From JARRKC01 sp963723965 (GTDB taxonomy: Bacteria > Acidobacteriota > UBA6911 > RPQK01 > JAPXNP01), in assembly GCA_963723965.1 (NCBI GenBank), contig CAVRSV010000002.1:124001-188000 (forward strand): 64,000 bases of DNA. Reading direction: 5' to 3'. The notes under the pieces were generated by a model. It had not been told where the DNA came from and did no database searches. It saw only the letters and a program-made list of their open reading frames with translations. Each line of letters begins with the position of its first letter. Within the stretch, counting starts at the first letter, position 1. Positions 1 to 6,194 of this stretch are shown in pieces. A program made the translations under genes and the position numbers.

Positions 1-124
1 CGGGCAGAAACTTGAGCGCAACGTCGCGCCCCAGTCGCTGGTCGCGGGCACGGTACAGAACTCCCATGCCACCTCGCCCGAGCTCGGCGAGAATCCGGTA
101 GTGCGAAACCGTTCGGCCAATCAT
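1..124 (-). CDS. Ser/Thr protein kinase, N-terminal fragment (runs off the window)
   Basis: Reading leftward from an ATG at 124, the first 41 codons give MIGRTVSHYRILAELG followed by RGGMGVLYRARD and VALKFLP. This is the start of a Hanks-type (PknB-like) serine/threonine kinase: the glycine-rich nucleotide-binding loop G-R-G-G-M-G-V and the VALK strand carrying the ATP-anchoring lysine. The rest of the kinase lies beyond base 1, so the catalytic loop, any membrane anchor and sensor domains cannot be seen. Such kinases phosphorylate protein Ser/Thr residues in signalling. An AT-rich stretch around 261-305 is the most likely place for its promoter. The fragment is short but the motif is unmistakable. 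Confidence 0.88.
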   Translation of the reverse strand, partial: MIGRTVSHYRILAELGRGGMGVLYRARDQRLGRDVALKFLP

Positions 125-355
125 CGAGCCCCGCTGGCACGCTCACCGACCGGATCGGCCGCTCCCGAGCGCCTGTCCAGGTCATCCCGGATGGCCCCGG
201 AGGGCGGTGCCACCTGTGTGGACTTCCAGTTCGGTTGGCGAACGCCCACTCTGCTTGGTGTGTAAATTCGAGAAACCTAATCTACATTTATATCAAGTTC
301 CTCGATTTCTGCCAAGCGGAGATCGCAGGGCCCGCTTCAGGTCCGGGTCTTCCGC

Positions 356-526
356 CTAGGAATCGCCGCCGTCCGGGGGCGGGTATCCACAGCAGTCGGC
401 CGGGGCGACCGTCGTGGCGGCGGGAGCACTCTCGACCTGGAGGGTCGTCGTGCTCGAACTCGTGGTGTCGACGCGGGACGCGAAGAGTGCAACGAAGCAA
501 AACAGTGCAAAATACCAGCGAAACAT
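356..526 (-). CDS. Small secreted peptide, 56 residues, unknown function
   Basis: An ATG at 526 is preceded by GGGAGG at 6-nt spacing, an excellent ribosome binding site. It opens a 56-codon frame ending TAG at 356-358. The peptide starts MFRWYFALFCFVALFASR, a typical signal peptide or membrane anchor, and continues with a low-complexity Ser/Thr/Ala segment and a short Cys-Cys, Pro- and Gly-rich tail (ADCCGYPPPDGG). I recognise no family. It is transcribed toward the kinase gene and could be co-transcribed with it. The strong Shine-Dalgarno sequence and signal-like N terminus argue for a real gene; its small size argues for caution. Confidence 0.6.
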   Translation of the reverse strand: MFRWYFALFCFVALFASRVDTTSSSTTTLQVESAPAATTVAPADCCGYPPPDGGDS

Positions 527-592
527 TGCTAACCTCCCTCAAGAATTGCGATGAGCGGAGGTTAGGTTCGAGTGGCCGGAACTACACGGAAA

Positions 593-639
593 TTCGGCAT
601 TTCCGATGAAAACAGGGGATTCCTTTCGGGATGCCCGAA
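593..639. promoter_or_regulatory. Paired palindromic operator TTCGGN5CCGAA (first pair)
   Basis: Two 15-bp palindromes, TTCGGCATTTCCGAT (593-607, one arm mismatch) and TTCGGGATGCCCGAA (625-639, perfect), start exactly 32 bp apart. They end 20 bp before the -35 box of the next gene. The same pair with the same spacing recurs at 1597-1643. Two dimers on the same DNA face, about three helical turns apart, is the natural reading. Confidence 0.7.
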
Positions 640-659
640 AGTCGCAACATGAATTCGAC

Positions 660-689
660 TTGACCCGCGGCTTTCGCAGGCCCTAGTCT
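660..689 (+). promoter_or_regulatory. Putative sigma-70-type promoter, possibly leaderless
   Basis: TTGACC (660-665) and TAGTCT (684-689) are separated by 18 bp. The expected transcription start falls within a few bases of the ATG at 698 and no Shine-Dalgarno sequence is present, so the transcript may be leaderless. Confidence 0.5.
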
Positions 690-697
690 TTACTGGC

Positions 698-1423
698 ATG
701 GAATTCGTAGCTCTGACGGCGCTGAACGAAGCTCTTCTCGCTGTCATTCTATGGCGGGGTCTGAGGGAGAAACTTTGGGCGGACTTCGTCGGTTTCTATG
801 TTTACGTGACTTTCTCGGTCCTGTCCGGGCTCGTGGCGGTGGCGATTCTGTTCTTCATGGGGATCTCCTCCCCGGCCTACCGGGTCTTCTACTACACAGC
901 CAGCACCTTGGCTATCTTCGTCGGGGCCTGGTTCTTCTTTGACATCCTGCGGTGCCTGAGTCCCACCCCCAGGTCCGGGGTCCGATTGGCCCGCACCTTT
1001 CTTCTGGCGGCGATGGCGTTGGTCGTGCCGGTGGTCTGGGCGATCGTCCGGATGGAAGGCAACCCTCTGGACCGTCTCCAGGCGGTTTCCCTGATCTACA
1101 AGATGGCCGTCTGTCTGGTCGCCGTGTGCTATGTGGTCGAGCACCGGGAAGTCGAGCTGGGCCCGAATGTGGCGGGGATCTTGGCCGGAATGGGCTTACT
1201 CACCGGTTTTCAGTCTTTGAATTTCATCAGCTACCTGAGCGGAGGGATTAAGCACGATCTCTTCCAGCTTCTGGTCCCGAGCCTTTACAGCGGGGCCATG
1301 TTCGTTCTCCTCTTCAGCTTGTGGGAGCGCGACCCGGTGCGGTTCAATGATTCGAGACGGAACCTCGACTTGGGCTTCCAGCAGGGTTTTCGCGTGCTCC
1401 TTCGTTCCCTGCTGACTCGTTGA
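698..1423 (+). CDS. Polytopic membrane protein of unknown function, 241 residues
   Basis: The protein is almost entirely hydrophobic, with six or seven predicted membrane segments, for example around residues 28-54, 64-88, 100-120, 128-150, 160-185 and 190-212. A short charged cytoplasmic tail ends in RRNLDLGFQQGFRVLLRS. No catalytic motif is visible and I do not recognise the family. The ATG has no Shine-Dalgarno sequence but sits 8 nt after a TANNNT -10 box. The upstream region carries the paired TTCGGN5CCGAA operator shared with the membrane-protein gene at 1742. The two genes are therefore likely co-regulated, plausibly by the XRE regulator at 2141-2719 (inference). Confidence 0.75.
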   Translation: MEFVALTALNEALLAVILWRGLREKLWADFVGFYVYVTFSVLSGLVAVAILFFMGISSPAYRVFYYTASTLAIFVGAWFFFDILRCLSPTPRSGVRLARTFLLAAMALVVPVVWAIVRMEGNPLDRLQAVSLIYKMAVCLVAVCYVVEHREVELGPNVAGILAGMGLLTGFQSLNFISYLSGGIKHDLFQLLVPSLYSGAMFVLLFSLWERDPVRFNDSRRNLDLGFQQGFRVLLRSLLTR

Positions 1424-1596
1424 GCTTGCGGGTGCGTCCACCGATTCGTTCGAGGCGGCTGGGATCTTTCACTCGCTTTTCGGGCACAGCTACCGGGAGA
1501 TCTTCCGGTCATCGCGGGTCGCCAGGAGAGCACCTCGAGTGGGGGAGCCTGAAAACCGGGGAGTTCGCCGGGGGGGACAGGAGACTGGCGGTAAGT

Positions 1597-1643
1597 TTCG
1601 GAGATTCCGAATGATTCGACCGACAACTTTCGGTATTACCGAA
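1597..1643. promoter_or_regulatory. Paired palindromic operator TTCGGN5CCGAA (second pair)
   Basis: TTCGGAGATTCCGAA (1597-1611) and TTCGGTATTACCGAA (1629-1643) are perfect palindromes starting 32 bp apart, the same geometry as at 593-639. They lie in the 318-bp gene-free stretch 1424-1741. Apart from this pair I see no other clear element there. Confidence 0.72.
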
Positions 1644-1741
1644 TCTGCTTGCCCGTCAACCGGTCATTTGCGGGAAGCTAGTGGTGCAGGGGGCCGAATG
1701 GCCGAAGGACCTGCCGCAAAGGATTCGACAAGGCAGCCGAA

Positions 1742-2158
1742 ATGACGATGATTCAGGCCTACATCCTCGCTTTATTCTTGCTCTTCATCGTAGTCCTGCT
1801 CTATCACTTCCTGGGCAGCGTTCACTTCGAAGAGGCCGATCGGTTGCGGCTGGAGAGGGCCAATCTGAACCTTCAGACGATCATCCGGGTGCTCGAAGCT
1901 CCGGACACCCGACATTTGCTGGAAGACCCCGAGACCCGGGTATACGTCTTCCGGGAGTATGCCGATTCCCTGCGCAAGGACGTCTGGAACCTCATCCGGA
2001 GCGGCCAGCTGGGTTTGTCGAGTCTCGCCCTGGCGGGTCTTTTCTTCTCGGCTTTCTACCTGCTGCGCTTGAAGGCGTCGTTCCACTGTCGGCCGGCCGA
2101 CCTGATGATTCTCGGACGCCTCGAGCTGGTGATCGTGCGATCACTGGCTGCGAGTTAG
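1742..2158 (+). CDS. Small membrane protein of unknown function, 138 residues
   Basis: The protein has an N-terminal transmembrane helix (about residues 5-25, AYILALFLLFIVVLLYHFLG), a soluble charged middle region (residues 30-85) and a second hydrophobic helix (about 92-110). This gives a membrane hairpin with the central domain on one side. No known motif is seen. A weak AAGG lies 9 nt upstream of the ATG. The paired palindrome at 1597-1643 precedes it, linking its control to the gene at 698. Its 3' end overlaps the convergent XRE gene by 18 bp. Confidence 0.7.
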   Translation: MTMIQAYILALFLLFIVVLLYHFLGSVHFEEADRLRLERANLNLQTIIRVLEAPDTRHLLEDPETRVYVFREYADSLRKDVWNLIRSGQLGLSSLALAGLFFSAFYLLRLKASFHCRPADLMILGRLELVIVRSLAAS

Positions 2159-2719
2159 TTCGGCACCGAAGAGAGCGCACCAGTTGATCATGTAGACATC
2201 GAGCATCGTCTGCACGAACTCGGGGCAACTCTCGGCCTTCAGGAAGAAATGAAAGCGGATGCCCCGATACTGGCGTTCCTTCCACAGGCCAACGCCCAGC
2301 TGCTGACCCTGCTCGAGGTAGAGAACCAGGCGATCGAGTTGGACGTCCGTCAGGTGAAGTGACGAGACGACCGAGCACCGACCCTCGCGGACCGCGAACA
2401 GGGCACACCCGTCCGCCCCCGACAGGGAGACGACCTCACTGAGACGAAACTCCTGGATACGCTTGAGGTAGAGAGCCTCATCCGTCGCGCGAACACCAAC
2501 CGACTCAACGGGCCAGACATCTTCGATCCCGACGTCCAGAGCGCCCAGAATCCTGAACAGGTTGTCCAGGGTGAGGCGGTAGGCGCCTCGCTCCAGGGAA
2601 GCATAGGAACTCACGGGAATGCCCGCTTTCGCGGCCAGCTCAGTGACCCCGATTCCCCGGGATGTGCGAAGCCTGCGGATGCGGTCTCGGACAAGATCAT
2701 TGACGGAACTGTGGTTCAT
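2141..2719 (-). CDS. XRE-family transcriptional regulator with C-terminal domain
   Basis: Residues 8-65 form a helix-turn-helix of the XRE/Cro type (IRRLRTSRGIGVTELAAKAG, then VSSYASLERGAYRLTLDNLFRILGALDVGIEDVW). The remaining 125 residues form a separate domain of unknown type with several Cys and aromatic residues, perhaps for ligand sensing or dimerisation. It binds DNA as a dimer by family precedent. It has its own strong promoter (TTGACA-17-TAAGTT). It is convergent with the membrane-protein gene at 1742, and the two nearest upstream regions carry identical paired palindromes, so it is the best candidate for the protein that binds them. No such palindrome is seen in its own promoter. Confidence 0.88.
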   Translation of the reverse strand: MNHSSVNDLVRDRIRRLRTSRGIGVTELAAKAGIPVSSYASLERGAYRLTLDNLFRILGALDVGIEDVWPVESVGVRATDEALYLKRIQEFRLSEVVSLSGADGCALFAVREGRCSVVSSLHLTDVQLDRLVLYLEQGQQLGVGLWKERQYRGIRFHFFLKAESCPEFVQTMLDVYMINWCALFGAELTRSQ

Positions 2720-2753
2720 GGTCTCTTACCCCGGCCCAGCGATTTCTCGCCCA

Positions 2754-2782
2754 AACTTATTCGATCGGTCTGACGCTGTCAA
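2754..2782 (-). promoter_or_regulatory. Sigma-70-type promoter of the XRE gene
   Basis: On the minus strand a consensus TTGACA (2777-2782) is followed after 17 bp by TAAGTT (2754-2759). The start codon is 34 bp downstream of the -10 box. Confidence 0.65.
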
Positions 2783-2836
2783 TGGTTTTGGGGCGACGGG
2801 GGGTGCCCGCGCCCCCGCGTGACCGGGGTGTCCGAG

Positions 2837-3956
2837 CTACTTGACCTCCTCGTAGGCCCACTCGAGCCAGTTGGCGGCGAGCTCGAGGTCTCGCACCTCT
2901 ACGGTAGCACCGCACCAGAAACGGAGACCGGGAGGGGCATCGCGGTACGAGCCGCAGTCGAGGGCCACACCCTCTTCGGCAAGCAGCTTGACCATCTTCT
3001 TGACCTTATCGGCGGGGAGATCGATGGTCAGACAGACGCTGGTATTGGAGCGGATCCTCGCGTCACGGGCCAGAAAGTCGATCCAGGGCCGGGAAGCCAC
3101 GAACTCCTCCCATACGCGCAGATTGGCCTGGCTGCGCGCGATGAGCCCCGGGAGTCCTCCGGAGGCCTCGGCCCACTTCAGGGCGGCCAGGTAATCCTCC
3201 GTTGCGAGCATGGAGGGAGTGTTGATGGTGGAGCCTTTGAAGATCGCCTCGTTCAACTCGGCTCCCTTCTTCATCCGGAAAATCTTGGGCATCGGCCAGG
3301 GCGGATCGTAGGAAAGCAGCCGGTCGACGGCCCGCGGAGAGAGGATCAGCATCCCGTGAGCCGCTTCCCCCCCCAACACCTTCTGCCACGAATACGTGAT
3401 GACATCCAGCTTTTCGTAGGGCAGATCCATGGCGAAGATGGCCGAGGTGGCGTCACAGAGGGTCAATCCCTCGCGTTCCTTGGGAATCCATTCGCCGTCG
3501 GGCACCTTCACACCCGACGTGGTGCCGTTCCAGACGAAGACCACGTCCTTGCGGAAATCCACCTGAGTGAGATCGGGGATCCGGCCGTAGTCCGCCTCGA
3601 GGATCCGTGTATCGGCGAGTTTGAGCTGTTTGGTGACGTCCGTTGCCCAGCCTTTGCTGAAGGACTCCCAAACCAGCACATCCACTCCTCGGGGACCGAG
3701 GAGCGACCACATCGCCATCTCGAAGGCACCCGTATCGGACGCCGGAACGATCCCCACGCGGTAGTCGGCGGGAAGGCCGAGGAGTTTGTGGGTTCTCTCA
3801 ATGGCTTCGGCCAGCTTCGCCTTGCCCAGGTCACCGCGATGGGAGCGGCCCAGCGGCGCGTCCTTGCAGTTCTGTGAGGGAGTAACCGGGGTGCTTCGAG
3901 CACGGTCCGGAAGAGAAGTTGGGATTAGTTGGTTTCACCGTCGGTTTCACAGTCAT
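2837..3956 (-). pseudogene. serC: Phosphoserine aminotransferase, interrupted by a one-base frameshift
   Basis: SerC transaminates 3-phosphohydroxypyruvate to phosphoserine in serine biosynthesis. The main frame from a GTG at 3757 to 2837 encodes 306 residues of the SerC type common in alphaproteobacteria: GIVPASDTGAFEMAMWSLLG, WNGTTSGVKVPDG, the PLP lysine in TYSWQKVLGG, SNTSVCLTI, and APPGLRFWCGATVE. The conserved N terminus is in another frame: from an ATG at 3956 comes MTVKPTVKPTNPNFSSGPC then SKHPGYSLTELQ. The next expected residues, DAPLGRSHRGDLGKAKL, appear in the main frame. One extra base near 3860-3866 accounts for the break. The joined product would be about 372 residues, the normal family length. 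No usable start lies upstream in the main frame. It is either a disabled gene or a sequence error. Confidence 0.85.
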
Positions 3957-4034
3957 CCTCCGTCCTTGTGTCCACCCAGCGAATCATACGGTGCAGATAT
4001 GACCTTGCCGCGGAGGATTTGTCCAGTGTTTTCT

Positions 4035-4075
4035 TCCGGCGGCCGGGGCGATGAACTATCTCCCCGGCCGCCGGA
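4035..4075. terminator. Strong stem-loop between the TonB-type gene and serC
   Basis: Perfect inverted repeat: 13-bp GC arms at 4036-4048 and 4062-4074, extended by a T-A pair, with a 13-nt loop. No T-tract follows on either strand, so it may be a pause or processing site rather than a classical intrinsic terminator. Confidence 0.45.
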
Positions 4076-4152
4076 GATACCGCTTCTCGACAGCGGCCCG
4101 TCAGTCTGCCGGACCACCCGGCAGGCTGTGCGGACGAGGCTGGCCGCCTGTC

Positions 4153-4914
4153 TCAATGCAGTACGAAGCGAATGGTCACGTTGGCCAGCACGGGCCAGGG
4201 CTCGCCGTTCAGGATGGTCGGCGAGTACTTCCACTGGAGCACGGCTGTCCGGGCGGCCTCCTTCAACAGGGGCGGCCCGTCGAGGACCTTGACGGAGACG
4301 ACGTTTCCTTCTTCGTCGATCCAGAGTTGGAGGACGACGGGCCCGCTGATGCGAGCGGCGAGAGCGAGGGGCGGGTAGACCGGCTCGACCCTTCGGACCA
4401 GACGGGCCGACTGGACCCCGCTGCTGACGCGCTGCGGTTCCTTGCGGGGCGTCGCGGGAGGCGGCGGGGGATCCGGCACGCGGCTCTCCAGCCATCCCGC
4501 CGGGGCAGCGACCCGTCCGCCCGCAACCGGACCTGCGAGCAGCCCCGGGCTCGCAGCGGTGAGGTAGGGCACATCGTCGAGCTGCACATCAGCGTCCGGG
4601 GCTTCCGGGATGGCCGAGGGCGGAGGCTCCATCATTTCCGGGAGTCGGATGACCTTTGGCTCCGCAGCCGGCCGTCCATCCGGCTCCGGTCGGGGCGCCG
4701 GAACGGGAGGAGGCACCGGAGGGGCAGGGACGCTCGGCGGGGCGAGGAGAATGAGGTCGGCCAGCAGCTCGCTGCCCGGCAGCTCACTGTAGAAGAAAAG
4801 AGGTGCCGCCAGGAGAAGGGCCAGCGCGGTTCCGTGCAACAGCAGTGATACGGCCAGGACTCGTGGCGAGCGGCTGGGCGATGTCTCCGACGAGACGATC
4901 AGATGGTCGAACAT
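4153..4914 (-). CDS. TonB-family energy transducer-like protein
   Basis: The 253-residue protein has a short cytoplasmic N terminus, one transmembrane anchor (about residues 18-45, VLAVSLLLHGTALALLLAAP), a long Pro-rich periplasmic spacer (PAPPVPPPVPAPRPEP and later PPPPPATP) and a C-terminal TonB domain. The last comprises VRRVEPVYPPLALAARISG, VVLQLWIDEEGNVVSVKVLDG and the WKYSPTILNGEPWPV segment. TonB proteins transmit proton-motive energy from ExbB/ExbD to outer-membrane transporters. No exbB or exbD is adjacent. The start at 4914 is chosen because GAAAGGAGAG lies 4 nt upstream; an in-frame ATG 25 codons earlier lacks a site. It may instead be one of the TonB-like proteins with other roles. 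Confidence 0.82.
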   Translation of the reverse strand: MFDHLIVSSETSPSRSPRVLAVSLLLHGTALALLLAAPLFFYSELPGSELLADLILLAPPSVPAPPVPPPVPAPRPEPDGRPAAEPKVIRLPEMMEPPPSAIPEAPDADVQLDDVPYLTAASPGLLAGPVAGGRVAAPAGWLESRVPDPPPPPATPRKEPQRVSSGVQSARLVRRVEPVYPPLALAARISGPVVLQLWIDEEGNVVSVKVLDGPPLLKEAARTAVLQWKYSPTILNGEPWPVLANVTIRFVLH

Positions 4915-5157
4915 CGGTCTCTCCTTTCTTTCCGGAAAGACCTCTCGAGAGGCGGGGGAACCAGAATCCCCTGTTTCGGCGCCACTCACTTAGAACCAGC
5001 CCGGGGCCCTGGGTTCCCTGCAAGGGGGGTTCTCCTGGATAAAGGCCGGGAAGCAGGGGAGCGGCTCGGATAGAATTCTGTCACGGAGCCGGGGATTGCT
5101 GCGCGCCGTTCGAGGCACAGGACAAAGGGTTCGGTTCAGGGAGGGAGGCAGAGATTC

Positions 5158-6153
5158 ATGAAAGTGCTGTTCATAGGAGGAACGGGCAACATCTCAGCGG
5201 CGGCGAGCCGCCGCGCCATCGAGCGGGGAGTGGAACTTCACCTGCTGACCCGGGGCCGGAGGGGGATCGAGCTGCCGGGTGCGAACTGGATCACGGCCGA
5301 CATCGACGATCCGCTCCGCGTGGCGGAAGTCCTGGGCGACCGGCGCTGGGATGCCGTCGTCAACTGGATCGCCTTCGAGCCAGCGGATGTCGAGCGGGAC
5401 ATCGAACTGTTTGCCGGGCGCACCGGACAGTACGTCTTCATCAGCAGCGCGGCGGTGTATCAGAAGCCGCCGTCCCACCCGGTCATCACGGAATCGACGC
5501 CCCTGCACAATCCCTTCTGGGAGTACGCGCGCAACAAGATCGCCTGCGAGAACCGGCTCCTCGAGGCCTATCGGACGGGCGCCTTTCCGGTGACGATCGT
5601 ACGCCCCTCGCTCACCTACGAGACGGTGATCCCCGTTCCGCTGGGCGGTTGGGACAACTACACCATCATCGACCGGATGAAGCGCGGGGAACCGGTGATC
5701 GTGCACGGCGACGGGACATCGATCTGGACGATCACGCACGCCCACGATTTTGCGCGCGGCTTCGTCGGGCTTCTCGGGCACCAGCAGGCCGTCGGCCACG
5801 CCTTTCACATCACTTCCGATGAGCTGCTCACCTGGGATCAGATCTATCAGGCAGTGGCGGCGGCGGCCGGCGTCGAGGCGCGGATCGTGCACATCCCGTC
5901 CGACTTCATCGTCCATGTGGAGCCGGCTCTGGAAGGAACCCTCCGGGGAGACAAGGCCTACAGCGTCCTCTTCGACAACAGCAAGATCAAGCGTTTCGTA
6001 CCGGAATTCCAGGCCGTCATTCCGTTCAAGACGGGCATCCGGCGGACCGTCGAGTGGTTTGAAGCCGTTCCCTCGCGGATGCGGATTCTGCCCGAAAAGA
6101 ATGCCCAGATCGATCGCATCCTCGCCGCCTACCGCGATACTCGCGGTTCCTAA
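5158..6153 (+). CDS. NAD-dependent epimerase/dehydratase, extended SDR
   Basis: The 331-residue Rossmann-fold enzyme opens with MKVLFIGGTGNISAAASRRA, the GxxGxxG-type nucleotide-binding turn. It has ISSAAVYQK (catalytic Ser/Thr strand) and YARNK (catalytic Tyr-x3-Lys). These mark the extended short-chain dehydrogenase family that acts on nucleotide sugars and related substrates. The exact substrate cannot be read from the sequence; the long C-terminal half (GWDNYTIIDRM, HGDGTSIWTITHAHDFARG) resembles isoflavone-reductase-like or sugar-epimerase members. GGGAGG precedes the ATG. It is monocistronic; its stop codon lies inside the inverted part of a heptamer array shared with the convergent GH2 gene. 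Confidence 0.85.
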   Translation: MKVLFIGGTGNISAAASRRAIERGVELHLLTRGRRGIELPGANWITADIDDPLRVAEVLGDRRWDAVVNWIAFEPADVERDIELFAGRTGQYVFISSAAVYQKPPSHPVITESTPLHNPFWEYARNKIACENRLLEAYRTGAFPVTIVRPSLTYETVIPVPLGGWDNYTIIDRMKRGEPVIVHGDGTSIWTITHAHDFARGFVGLLGHQQAVGHAFHITSDELLTWDQIYQAVAAAAGVEARIVHIPSDFIVHVEPALEGTLRGDKAYSVLFDNSKIKRFVPEFQAVIPFKTGIRRTVEWFEAVPSRMRILPEKNAQIDRILAAYRDTRGS

Positions 6154-6194
6154 TTCCTCGGAACTAGGAACTCGGAACTAGGAACTCGGAACTT
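6146..6194. repeat. Heptamer array (GGAACTM)x5 with inverted units, at a convergent gene junction
   Basis: Five head-to-tail heptamers (GGAACTA, GGAACTC, GGAACTA, GGAACTC, GGAACTT) occupy 6160-6194. Inverted units at 6146-6157 pair with 6160-6171 over 12 bp with one mismatch and a 2-nt loop. The array supplies the stop codons of both convergent genes. It may act as a bidirectional terminator hairpin. Confidence 0.75.

Noticed and set aside
593..639. Reading the TTCGGN5CCGAA sites as LexA boxes
   Set aside because: They do not match any LexA consensus I know, the neighbours are not SOS genes, and an XRE regulator is nearby.
2819..3877. 352-codon plus-strand frame opposite serC
   Set aside because: Antisense to serC homology; no start context and no recognisable product.
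4035..4075. Calling the GC stem-loop a classical intrinsic terminator
   Set aside because: No run of T follows on either strand; it is kept only as a putative stem-loop.
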